A DNA stretch of 64,000 bases from Haliotis asinina (taxonomy: Eukaryota > Mollusca > Gastropoda > Lepetellida > Haliotidae): contig NC_090295.1 of NCBI RefSeq assembly GCF_037392515.1, forward strand, positions 22,980,501-23,044,500. The letters are read 5' to 3'. This document shows positions 10,080 to 19,905 of the stretch, piece after piece. A program made the position numbers and the translations under genes. The notes under the pieces are model-generated. The model searched no databases and was not told the origin of the DNA. It was given only the letters and a program-made list of their open reading frames with translations. How positions within the stretch are numbered: position 1 is the first letter of the stretch; every line of letters begins with the position of its first letter.

Positions 10080-11196
10080 ATGAACATAGCCGTCTGGATC
10101 TCCGCGTTTGTGCTCCTGGTGCCTTCAATCGCCTGTCAGTCATGTAGGTATATCCGCACTCGTATGGAACCCCAGAAGGGACATATATCGCGTTGTTGCA
10201 TCATGTGGAAAACTCAATGAGTTAATATTCATCAAACTGTTTAAATGTAAACGAGTCAAATTTCTTTATATTTTTTAAATGATGTTTCATCATGAAAAAT
10301 GTACAACCTGGCATGTAAACCACCCCGTCATCATTTGTACTCTTAACTTTATAGGGCCGGTGGGGTTGCCTAGTGGTTAGTTAAAGTGTTCGCCTGTCAC
10401 GCTGTACATCCGGGTTCAATTCCCCACATGGGTACAATGTGTGAACCCCATTTCTGATGTTCCCCGCTGTGATATTGCTGGAATGTTACTAAAAGCGACT
10501 CAAGACTCACCGATCGACTGACATAACTTCAGAGTGGCGGCCTAAAACTAAACTAAACTCACTCTCTCATTCACTCACTCACTCACTCACTCTTATCAAC
10601 GAAAGGTCCCTACTTGAGTGATTCGACTGTACAATTTCGAACTGAGAGTTTAATTTCACGCTGCTTTTAGTAATACTAATATCCAATATATGACCCCGGG
10701 GGACACCGGAAATGGGCTTCACTTACTGTACCCATGAGGGCGTGACGAGCGAACGCTTTAACCACTAGACCACGCCACTTCGACTTGAACATATGTTTGT
10801 AGTGGATCGAACCTGGGTCCCCAGCGTGAAGAGTGAACTCTTTAACCACTAGATCACGCAACTTCGACTTGAACATATGTTTGTGGTGGATCGAACCTGG
10901 GTCTCCAGCGTGAAGAGCGAACGCTTTAACCACTAGGCCATCCTACAACGTAAACATCTTACTCGTTTGTAAACACTTTTACTCGTTGTTATTCTACAGA
11001 TGAAGGTTATGCTAACGACATAGTATACTGCACGTGTGAAATCAGATGCTGTCCCGAATCCCTGTCGAAACTGAGCAAGAGGAGCGTTTCCCAAGCCTTC
11101 TTCGACATGGCCTATGTTCGACACAAACGGTGTTGTGGATGCACGCGTTGCCAGGACTACCCATGGATGTCTGACAGAAGATCGAGATGGAATTGA
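10080..11196 (+). CDS. Small secreted cysteine-rich peptide, gene 2
   Basis: Two coding exons, 10080-10143 and 11000-11196, encode 86 residues. Exon one follows ttaatttcag|gATG and gives a signal peptide (MNIAVWISAFVLLVPSIACQ), ending in a phase-1 donor (TCAT|gtaggt); like gene 1 it has exactly 64 coding bases. Exon two follows tgttattctacag and encodes the mature part with eight cysteines at residues 32, 34, 38, 39, 66, 67, 69 and 72, the same numbers as in gene 1, with no gap needed. Shared text includes IRCCP, KRS, QAFxDMA and RHKRCCxCTxC. Gene 2 has a longer tail (QDYPWMSDRRSRWN). AATAAA lies at 11371. Likely a secreted, disulfide-bonded peptide such as a hormone, defence or structural peptide; the function cannot be told from sequence. 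Confidence 0.87.
10353..10511 (+). repeat. SINE family A in the intron of peptide gene 2
   Basis: gttgcctagtggttagttaa, box B gggttcaattcccc, atgggtacaatgtgtgaacc, tail ctaaaagcgactcaagac; followed by a (ctcactca)n stretch to about 10590. Confidence 0.85.
10640..10754 (-). repeat. SINE family A, minus strand
   Basis: Reverse of the body (tgaccccgggggacaccgga, tacccatgagggcgtgacga, gcgaacgctttaaccact). Its tRNA-like head continues into an 84-base tandem array. Confidence 0.75.
10755..10946 (-). repeat. 84-bp tandem expansion of a SINE head
   Basis: ctttaaccactag recurs at 10755, 10839 and 10923, an exact period of 84. Each full unit reads ctttaaccactag, cacttcgacttgaacata, gtggatcgaacctgggt, ccagcgtgaagag: the reversed box A and box B region plus about 35 bases that are not SINE. 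Confidence 0.85.
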
Positions 11197-11379
11197 TGTC
11201 ATGCGACTGTCTCCGTAAAACTCCTCAACGATGAAGAAACAAGTGTAGCTGATACTCATTTCGATGTTATTGTTCCCACGGGAACCTTTGGACATCCCAC
11301 CAACAGGTTCCCAGAAACTAAGATAAAATTCCAACATATTTGAAAAATGTGGAAAGGGGTAATGATGAAAAATAAATCA

Positions 11380-12100
11380 TTTTAATATCTTAATATCAAG
11401 TCTTTTTCATGAGAGGTTCAGTTTATCAGTCGTCTTCGCCTATTGAGCCTCGACTTCAAGGATTTACAAAGGCTTGAGCTAAGCTTACTCCACAAGTCTA
11501 AATTATTCAGGTCGATTGTTTCATATATAAGATAAATATTAGAAGATATATCTTTTTAAAGGTTTCACTGTGAGAAAAAGTACAATCGTCGTTTGTGACG
11601 AAAAAACTCTCATGAATCAGTTGTAATGTACGTAATGTATGCGTGTACCTGGCATCAAGCGTCAAACCCATCTCACTCACATTCATTCTCATTAACCAGT
11701 CTTACTCACTCACTCACCCACTCACTCATCCATTCTCACTAACTCAATCCAATGGCCAGTGTATAATGAGTGTGATAGCATGTTCACCTGTGCGCTAGGT
11801 AAAAGTCGAAGAGTTCAGGCAAATATATTCTTCAACAAAAGTAGAGGAACTTCATTTTTAATTTAAGATTTTAAATCAATGTTCATATGATAATGAATGT
11901 GTTCATCATCACTTGCACTTCCTTATGACTATAGTTGTTTGTGCAATAATTCTTCTTGAAAGCTGATTGGGTAAAACTTTAATTTTCTCACAAAAACGGC
12001 TTGAAACAAACACTAACAACTGTGATGCAAGATGAAAAATGATCTACTGTGATTTATCGACCCTCTTGAAAACGACCAGAATCAAGAACGACACCCCATG
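11380..12100. other. Intergenic DNA, no gene seen
   Basis: AT-rich; a simple (actcactc)n patch lies around 11680-11745. No coding structure. Confidence 0.4.
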
Positions 12101-12109
12101 CGCGTGTAT

Positions 12110-12660
12110 GAGGCTACTACGATATGCACGTGCATTCCATGCGTTGTGTTTTGGGGGTGGTGATAAAGAGAAATGGCTGTGCTTTCACAAGTTGTGTCTT
12201 TGTGGCCTTTATTGATTTTCGGAAAGCTTTTGATTTGATAGACAGATATAAACTATTTCACATTTCGCATAAAAATGTATTTGTGGGTAATTGCACAATG
12301 TTCTTAGTGATATGTACTGTAAGGTTAAATCTTGTGTTAAAACTTACCATAGCATGTTAAGTCCGGTTTTGTTTGTTTTATTCATTAATGAATTAATATC
12401 AGAATTAATACAGAGTGGCTTAAGGGGTATATTTGTTCATGACCAGTTAGAAAAAAATTTATTTTTGTTGTTTGCAGATGATTTTGCTTTGAATGATGAT
12501 GCAGTTATAGGGTTACCAAAAAGTTATATTTTTTGGGAAAGTTTTGCATGAAGTAGGGACTGAGCGTATATTTTAACAAGAGCAATGTAATTGTATTAAG
12601 AAATGGCGGAATTTTGAGGAGTGCGGAAAGGTTCTATTCTGGAGTTTATTAAAATCTGCT
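12110..12660 (+). mobile_element. Decayed LINE: reverse transcriptase fragment
   Basis: Two out-of-frame stretches preserve reverse-transcriptase motifs. At about 12196-12250 reads FVAFIDFRKAFDLIDR (the F-DxxKAFDxI block carrying the first catalytic Asp). At about 12355-12500 reads SPVLFVLFINELISELIQSG followed by LFLLFADDFAL (the FADD block with the catalytic Asp pair). Order and spacing match a non-LTR retrotransposon. Frameshifts and stops show that it is long dead. The clade cannot be assigned by eye. Confidence 0.75.
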
Positions 12661-12899
12661 ACATATCTGCTAATTTTCTTCCAGATTAGTTTCGTCAAAG
12701 GTGTGTGGGACTTGAGCTGTTCAGGCTAGAAAAACAAGCTTTCCGGTTCTAAGGCTGCGAAAATCGTTTCCAGTGCTACCAAATACTGATGCAGACTTCT
12801 AAACATGCCTGACTATTACTAAGACAGTGCTATTTTATTCTATTATCTTTAGACAAGGTATCACGAAATTCATGGGCAACTAGAATAAAAAAACGTTCT

Positions 12900-13330
12900 T
12901 TTTCAGTTTGGGTTTGGATTTGTTTGGATAAACCAGGAAATTGGTGATCACAAAATATTCACTGAATCATGTAAACAGAGATTACATGATAATTTATACC
13001 AGTCTTGTCAATCATCTCTCGATGGCAGTCATAAATCTTGGTACTATAAGCAATTCACAACTTTGTTAAATACAGGGAGCTACTTGATAAATAAAGAAGC
13101 CCTTCAATATTTAAAGAATGTATATGCCCGATTTCGGTTTTGTAATTGTAAACTAGCAGTCAAACCCGGTTGACCTACTAATGTTGTTTACGATGAAAGG
13201 CATTGCCTGTTTTGCAAATTAAATGGTGTCTTCACTGTTGAAGATTAATGGCATGTGTGTTCTACATGTTTTGTATCTGCATACTTCCATATCAGAAAAA
13301 GACCGTATCAACACATTTTGGTAAATGCCC
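12900..13330 (+). mobile_element. Decayed LINE: C-terminal fragment 1
   Basis: Reads in pieces ESCKQRLHDNLYQSCQSS, ALQYLKNVYARFRFCNCKLA and DERHCLFCKLNGVFTVED, the Cys-containing tail (FRxxxxKL, CxxC, ED-WH) typical of the end of many marine-invertebrate LINE second open frames. Interrupted by stops. Probably the continuation of the reverse-transcriptase fragment upstream. Confidence 0.55.
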
Positions 13331-13449
13331 ATCAATTACCAAAATTGGCATTCCAAGATTTCAACGTCATCTTTTTGAATACATGTAACTATGGCAATTT
13401 TAAAACACATTAGGGAGTTTAGTATGTACTAGAGCCGTTACAGGATCTC

Positions 13450-13690
13450 TTAAAGAATATGCTGTAAATTTCGTTGTGCATCTCATAAATTGAATGTTCA
13501 GCCACTACGTTTGAAACGTTTGAAATACCATAATCAAGTGCTGTGCTCGATGTGCAATTTAGGATCTGTTGTAGATGTACTTCATTTCCTTCTGGTATGT
13601 CCTTATTGTAAGAAGTGTAGAGACCTGTTTATATCGCCACATCACTATAATAATGCATGCCATTTGTCTAATTAATGTCAACAACAAATC
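13450..13690 (+). mobile_element. Decayed LINE: C-terminal fragment 2
   Basis: A second version of the same tail: KFRCASHKLNVQPLRL, then LCSMCNLGSVVDVLHFLLVC and PYCKKCRDLF. It repeats the module of fragment 1 about 350 bases downstream, so two LINE 3' ends are nested or in tandem. Confidence 0.55.
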
Positions 13691-13799
13691 CTGCTCTTAT
13701 AAAGAGGATATCACTGTTCCCCAAAAGAAGTTTACCATGTTAAGTAGTCGTGCATTGTATATCACAGGTGATGGTAACCTGTAAACCTTCATCGATTCC

Positions 13800-15610
13800 C
13801 GCAATCTGACGTATTTCTAGGTGACTACAAGTAGACACTTGCCAAGACCATGGCAAGCTGAATGCTTGCCTGGGGAGTACAAGATCACCCATTCCACATT
13901 CCACCCTGGTAACAGCTTCACGACCCTTAAAGTTGCCACAATTATAGGTAACATATCCAATGGACTAAGGCTACAAAACAATGTTACTGTATTAAGTATT
14001 AGTATAGGAATCAATATTGTTTGTATTATGAAATATACCCCGCAACCTTTTATTTAACTTCCCACCTCTCTCTTTGTTCACATGACGGGTATATTTGAGA
14101 CGTCAGTGATGTCTTTATCTGAACAGCAATTGTTTTTCTAACATCCAAAAATCTGTGAGGACACGACCTCTGCTAATGTGAGCAAGACAGATTAACACCA
14201 TGAGATGGTTCATCACATCACCAAGGGGGAATCTCATTAAGGAAAGAGTCGCTTGAAGGAACGAGTCGCTTAGACATGTGCCCGAACGGACATACTTAGT
14301 AACTTAGTTATTTCCCAGCAAGCTTGCCCCATAGGAATATACAAATAAAGTTTGGTATGGAGAATGAGGACGTCACGTTGATGTCCAGTTCGATGTTTTT
14401 CTCACATAGTTGATCCAGGGTTGCAGAAGATGAACAGTATGCTGGTACATGTACTTGTGTCTGGTACTAACGTAAGATTAATTTGTAAAATCCCTATTTT
14501 GTGTTCCTTCTATACCCTGTTTGAAAATATATTTGAGCATTATATAGATCGGTGTGTGTGTGTGTGCGTGGGCATAGTTCAAATTTAGGTAAACCGATTT
14601 TGGCATGAAACATATGAAATGTATTTGAGGCTGAAAGGTCGCCGATAGATTAGCATGAAACAGCCCTGTGCGAATAAAGTACCAGTCCCTAAATATACTT
14701 CTACTCACAGAAACTGATTATGCAAGTAGTGTAGACAGGTGGCTGGAGTCCGCATGTTACTGCATGTGTTTGCATTGGGTTACTTGAATAACGCCGCACT
14801 AAGCAATATTCAAGTTATACTCATAGCATATTTCAATCGATTTTAAGAATGAGAACATACCCGCAACCTTTCCAAATGTTTACTTGATAACACTCACATA
14901 AAGATAGCACTATATATACAATATGCATTAGCGTATAAAGATCGTGAAAAATATCAAACCGACACTACTTTCAAATTACTGTAGGGCGATATCTGGGTTT
15001 GAATATTACTATCTATAAATCATTCCTTGCAGGTTTTACTCAACCCTTCCAAAATTTATGCAATAATTTATACTCGATCATCTGAAGATTCTTCTTTTAG
15101 AAAATTAATTTTGCATGTCATGTATATGGCAGATGTTTAATAAGAAATCACAGCGATTTCCACGATTAGCATAATCGTGAGTGGTCCCTCAAAAACGTGT
15201 CTTCTTTTTCAGCCCATATTGTACATTTTAAGTAGTGTCCACCCCCGATATGGAACATGTGCAAGCCAAGTATATGTACATCAGTATATGTATCATCACA
15301 ACCTTTAATGTGTGAACTAGACTTTCAGTAAGCTGTAAACAGTTCTCATGCCTTGTTTCCAGCAATTTCAAGCCTGTAAATATTTCCAAATATCACTGAC
15401 CATCCAGGCCGTGACATACGAACTCCTGCACAAAGGGACCCTTTTTGATTGAATTATCGTTGTACTATTGACCCACTGAACAGTAACCTGTCGCATTGTC
15501 CACACCGATAAATATTTGTGCATTCCAATCGTCCAGTGGAAACACGGGTTTTCAGTGACTAATAGTTCATACGAATATTGCAAATAATACAAATCAGACG
15601 ATCACAAATG
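13800..15610. other. Intergenic DNA, no firm gene
   Basis: A 130-base open stretch at 13822-13951 is bounded by cag-like signals (tatttctag before, ATTATAG|gtaaca after) but has no recognisable product. A short (gt)n run lies at about 14552-14567 and a relic of the shared SINE tail (cgccgcactaagcaatattc) at 14791-14810 on the minus strand. Nothing else seen. Confidence 0.4.
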
Positions 15611-15616
15611 TAACTT

Positions 15617-15748
15617 GTTGTCTTTCTTTTGTGGTACAATGTTATCAAGAGCTGTTGGCATCTTGAAGTACTCCTTTACACTGTCCATAATGCTTTAGAG
15701 AATTTATTAACACTGACATAACACAGCTCTGAATAGATTCCGAACTTT
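15617..15748 (-). pseudogene. Decayed tandem copy 2 of the minus gene's last coding segment
   Basis: Resembles 15896-16040 along its length: ctttcttttgtggtacaatg, agctgttggcatcttgaagt, cacagctctgaatag. Period to the next copy is about 140 bases. It contains TTTATT at 15703-15708, that is AATAAA on the minus strand, a possible polyadenylation signal for the gene upstream. Confidence 0.65.
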
Positions 15749-15749
15749 T

Positions 15750-15884
15750 GGTTGATGGTCCTTTGTGGTTCAGTGTTGTCAAGAGCTGTTGGCATCTTTT
15801 AGTACTAACTGACACTGACAATAACGGGTTGAAGAATTTGTCATTCTTGATCAGCTCGTCTTACACAACTCTGAATATATGGTA
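15750..15884 (-). pseudogene. Decayed tandem copy 1 of the minus gene's last coding segment
   Basis: Matches the coding end of the minus-strand gene: gtcctttgtggttcagtgtt, gtcaagagctgttggcatct, tgacaataacgggttgaaga, tacacaactctgaatatatg. It begins immediately after that gene's stop, so the segment was duplicated in tandem and then drifted. Confidence 0.65.
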
Positions 15885-17705
15885 TCATTCAGGTTTGTTG
15901 TTGACTTTCTTTTGTGGCACAGCGTTGTCAAGCGCTGTTGGCATCTTGTAGTATTCTCTGACGCTGTCAATAACGGTTTGTAGAATTTGCCTTTCTTGGT
16001 CAACCGAAGCTTTACACAGCTCTGAATATTCATTCACATATTCTTTGACTCCTTTAGGAGACTCCACTGGTCCGTCAGGTTCGGCTGGTTTCACACATGG
16101 GGTAGTCGTGGTCTGTTTAGTCCCCTGCAGCGTTACACGTCTGCGTTCAACAGTCATCGAGAGGCAGTCAAATATCTCGCTCTTTGGTGAAGACGAATGC
16201 TTAGATGTCCCAATATATACAGCTCTACCCTTCGTGTTTGAAGAATGGCTCAGTGGTAGCTCCTTGAACCTCACACTCTTCTTGGGTTCAGAAAGCCCGG
16301 ACGATTCTTTCAATGTGTTTGGCGCTTCTTTACTGACAGTGCGACAAGGCGCTTTTTTAGGTGAACCCTTAAGCATATAGTTTATTATGTCCACCTTGAC
16401 CGTCTCTTTTTCTGGGTCATGGTGGTCATTTGAGTCATGTTTTTTCTCCAGTGAAGCCTCTCCATCAACACTTCTTTGTCTGGGAAGAGACCTTTTGGGG
16501 ACCTTTTGGTAAACTTCAGCACTTGTATATTCCTTTGGCGTGGGTGAGCTAGCCCCAGATATGATAACTTCGGGAATGGGATGATGAATGCGATGTCCGG
16601 TACCCACAGACTGGCTGCTGTCCCAAATATCTTTCTGAACTGTTGACGGAATTTTTGCATTTACAGTATCCCTTGTCAGATCAACCTTTTCAATGCCCAT
16701 CAATTCCTTGCTTGAGTCTTTGGTGTCAGGGGTATGAACTTGAGTTTGCTTTGATGGAACTAAAGGTCCATCTGTTTTGGTTGATGTTGTGCATGACACC
16801 TTTTCCTGCCCACGTTCCAGATCGGAAGCCACAGTGATCCTTGTAACCGATGTGTTCTGTTGAACATTATCCAAGACGTCGTTTTTTAATAATGATGTGG
16901 GTTCAACAAGAACTTTGGTGCCTGCTGGTTGTTTAACTTCACGACTTGATCTGGGTGTAGTCCCGGCAATAGTGTATTCCATTGACTCCCACAATTTGCA
17001 ACAGTTTGGATCAAATGCTGCATAACCACATCGACCTCTCTCAAACACAATAAATGGACCTTTTCCCCACGGCGATGAATCTTGTACGTTTTGTGTGTTG
17101 TGTACCTCGTCACATTCTGTTTCATCATCCTCTTCCTTTAGACATTCTGCAGCATTGACAGCAGAGGGTGAGACTGCAGAGTCGGGAGAAGATTCAGCCC
17201 TCTGATGCAGTTGTCTAAACCACAAGCTCAGCCTCCGGAATCCTGAAGATTTAGGGCCATCTTCCTTTTCTTGGTTATCGCCACTAACATCAGCTCCACC
17301 TCTGTTGAAGAATCTTGGTCGGAATCGACGTAAATAGGACCAATGCCCAACATCATTAAGCTCCTCATCATTAGTGTCATTTTTATCAGCCTGATTCTGG
17401 ACTGTCCATTCTGCTTGGTCGCCCTCAGTCGCAATTTCTTCCTGTAGGACCTGAGAACCTTGATCACCACTTCCCCGAACTTGGGTGGTCTGGACGCAGC
17501 ATCCTCCAAAGGAACAACACTTAGACTCTTCCGACTGGTCAGAATCAGAACTCAGTTGACTGGAGAGGGAGGCACGTTGCTGTGACTTCGCATTGCATTG
17601 TTTACCACACCAGGTAAAGCACCAGTCTGTGATGCAGCTACAGGAGATGATGAGGTCGTCGTCACGAGTGGAACGACCACGGTAGCGACGGACGCTGCTC
17701 CACAT
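15885..17705 (-). CDS. Unrecognised Cys-motif protein, about 606 residues (paralog of the 22266 gene)
   Basis: Start chosen at 17705 because the minus strand reads ttcatttcattacag|ATGTGG, a strong acceptor just before MW; the frame stays open to 17759 but that part reads through the acceptor. The N-terminus is Arg/Cys/Trp-rich (MWSSVRRYRGRSTRDDD, then CSCITDWCFTWCGKQC and CCSFGGCC). At about residue 220-240 lies GRCGYAAFDPNCCKLWESM, the family signature. A low-complexity Ser/Lys/Asp-rich middle follows, then GRAVYIGTSKHS and near the end YVNEYSELCKASVDQERQIL, predicted helical. No catalytic domain or membrane span is visible. Signature, VYxGxxKH block and helical block recur in the plus-strand gene 4.5 kb away, head to head. 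Function unknown; perhaps a scaffold with disulfide or zinc-binding knuckles. Confidence 0.75.
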   Translation of the reverse strand: MWSSVRRYRGRSTRDDDLIISCSCITDWCFTWCGKQCNAKSQQRASLSSQLSSDSDQSEESKCCSFGGCCVQTTQVRGSGDQGSQVLQEEIATEGDQAEWTVQNQADKNDTNDEELNDVGHWSYLRRFRPRFFNRGGADVSGDNQEKEDGPKSSGFRRLSLWFRQLHQRAESSPDSAVSPSAVNAAECLKEEDDETECDEVHNTQNVQDSSPWGKGPFIVFERGRCGYAAFDPNCCKLWESMEYTIAGTTPRSSREVKQPAGTKVLVEPTSLLKNDVLDNVQQNTSVTRITVASDLERGQEKVSCTTSTKTDGPLVPSKQTQVHTPDTKDSSKELMGIEKVDLTRDTVNAKIPSTVQKDIWDSSQSVGTGHRIHHPIPEVIISGASSPTPKEYTSAEVYQKVPKRSLPRQRSVDGEASLEKKHDSNDHHDPEKETVKVDIINYMLKGSPKKAPCRTVSKEAPNTLKESSGLSEPKKSVRFKELPLSHSSNTKGRAVYIGTSKHSSSPKSEIFDCLSMTVERRRVTLQGTKQTTTTPCVKPAEPDGPVESPKGVKEYVNEYSELCKASVDQERQILQTVIDSVREYYKMPTALDNAVPQKKVNNKPE

Positions 17706-18909
17706 CTGTAATGAAATGAAAATGTCCTCAGATTTTCTACAAGAGCATTCGTGTGGCATCTGTCATGGAGAATTTATGTTTACACCCATTCCGACCTGCT
17801 GTCAGCTCGGCACATTGTACTAACATGTTTTGAATCACATTATTTTTGTTAAAATCCTGTATTATCAGAATCCTTAGAAAATATGGGTCTGTTGTCTTGG
17901 AAACGAATGACATTAAACCGAATCAATAGAAAAATAGTAAGCGATAGGTTACCATTGTGCCTTATTTTATCAACGTCTTTCCACGGTTAAAATATATGAA
18001 AACCAACACAAAACCTTGAATAAGAACATTTTGCTCTATCCAAACTATGAAATATGTGAGATTCAAAGCAATCAATATTTGACAAAGATCGCAAATTCTG
18101 GTATCGTGAATCGATTTGTTTACTATTCCCATGAAACATATGCAAACTATATGAAAAAAACCCTCTCCTGATTCAGTATTTCAACATTACCTGAAGATAT
18201 GTATTTTAGAGAGCAACATAATGACAAGTAATTATTTTTACCCACCTCCCTGCCGCAATTCAAACTCCAAGTTCAATGGAAAATCACAATGCTGGCATGG
18301 CAACAGATTGGTGAAATATACGACATATGGAACCAGCCATTGCACGTCCAGAAGATGTCCAAAGCGGATATACGTATTCCTTCACGTGGTTCTAGTTCCT
18401 CCGTGTAAATACATTACCGACGACCTTTAGCGGTAACCCAAAACGAGATCTGGTGAAAGCGTTGAATTCTTAATAACAGACGTCAAAGAGACTTTCTGAG
18501 CTTGCAGCTGAACATATCTGAGAACAGCGTCGACACAACCTGGAATGGAGACTCATGGCTTGCATACCGTTATATTTAACGCTAGTCTGAAAACTTTACA
18601 TCTCTGAACTGTGAAACGTTACTTGCACACCCTTAGTTTTGATAAATACCTTAAGTTAATGAACTGAAACTGATTTGAAAATATTGTCAGTTTTGACACA
18701 AGTAATGCACCGATGATTATGTCTGGTCATACAATACCAGATTGCCTATCCATCACATTCTAGAGTCGTCATGTCCGGTTCAACTGATGCAAATTACTTT
18801 ACAACCTTGCTGATTCGGTCATGCTGTAATCTTAAAAAAACAAACTCTTTCATACAATCTGTTTGGTGCTACGGATTGATCGGAACATATGTACCGCAGT
18901 CTTCCTGCG

Positions 18910-19108
18910 TCTCTTCAAAACTTTGCCAAACGTCCCTACCCTAGTCACCCTGTATCCCTCATAAAATTGCCAATCATCCTTATTCCAGTCACCCTGAGTC
19001 TCTTCATGAAATTGCCAAACATCCTACCCCAGTCACCCTGTGTCTCTTCATAAAATTGCCAAAAAACCCTACATCAGTTACTCCGCGTCTCTTTATAAAA
19101 TTGTCCAA
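18910..19108. repeat. Minisatellite, unit 44-45 bp, about 4.5 copies
   Basis: Each unit reads ttgccaaacatcctacccca then gtcaccctgtgtctcttcat and aaaa, with starts near 18923, 18968, 19012 and 19057. Confidence 0.8.
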
Positions 19109-19743
19109 ATTATTTGTCTCCTTTCGCAATGTGTTTTTCGAATCTAATGATTTCCAAGCCTTGATATGGCATATTTAGTAGAATTTCCTATGTTTCTAAG
19201 AACTTGGTAGCAGTCTAACCTTGATAAGAATTAACATTCTGCCTTTAACTGATGTTTAATGCTAGTGGGATTCGAACCCGGGAACAACAGGCCCTGGCTT
19301 TGGGACGATGCGTAATTTTGAGCAGAAACTAGAAATTGGCAATATTTTTTTATACTGACATCAAATCGTAGTTACATTTGTACTTTTTCTTTTGAATTTC
19401 ATATTGCAAAACAAACATAATTCTTCATCATGGTATAATGAAATATGATACGTTTGCAATGAAAAATTTAAAGCTTAGCCGGGTAGAAATCGATACAGTT
19501 TCCATGGAAACAGCAGTCAGCTTGGCAAATTATTCAAAAGTGCTAGATGTGCCATTTTCCTTTTCTCAGCTATTACTATTGATTTCGTTATGGTCTAAAA
19601 GATGTAGGATGCCTGTCATTGTGTGCCCTGAAAAGAGATTCTAAAGGAAAATAGTTTCAATTTGAACATGAAAAAGACTATTTGTGAGTTAGAACCGGGA
19701 AGTCTATCAAGCACTAACATAGATAATATCTACCAAGGTCATA

Positions 19744-19905
19744 GTTATTACTGATACAACCGGAGGTAGCCAAGTAGTTTGAAGCGTACACTCGTTACGC
19801 CGGAACCAAGTTCGATTCCCCACATTTCTACAATGTGTGAAGCCCATTTCTGCTGACCATCGCATGATATTGCTAAACGTGGCATAAAACTAAACTCGCT
19901 TACAC
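19744..19905 (+). repeat. SINE family A
   Basis: ggtagccaagtagtttgaag, box B aagttcgattcccc, acaatgtgtgaagcccattt, tail gtggcataaaactaaactcg. Confidence 0.8.

Noticed and set aside
10755-10946. CRISPR-like regular repeats
   Set aside because: Animal DNA, units contiguous without unique spacers and derived from a SINE.
13822-13951. Possible isolated exon bounded by tag and gtaaca
   Set aside because: No partner exons, no recognisable product and weak acceptor; kept only as a note.
17706-17759. Upstream ATG giving 18 more residues on the 606-residue protein
   Set aside because: The extra sequence runs through a strong splice acceptor (ttcatttcattacag) just before MWSS.
18221-18430. 69-codon Cys-containing open frame
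   Set aside because: No signal peptide, no splice support and no similarity to the secreted peptide family.
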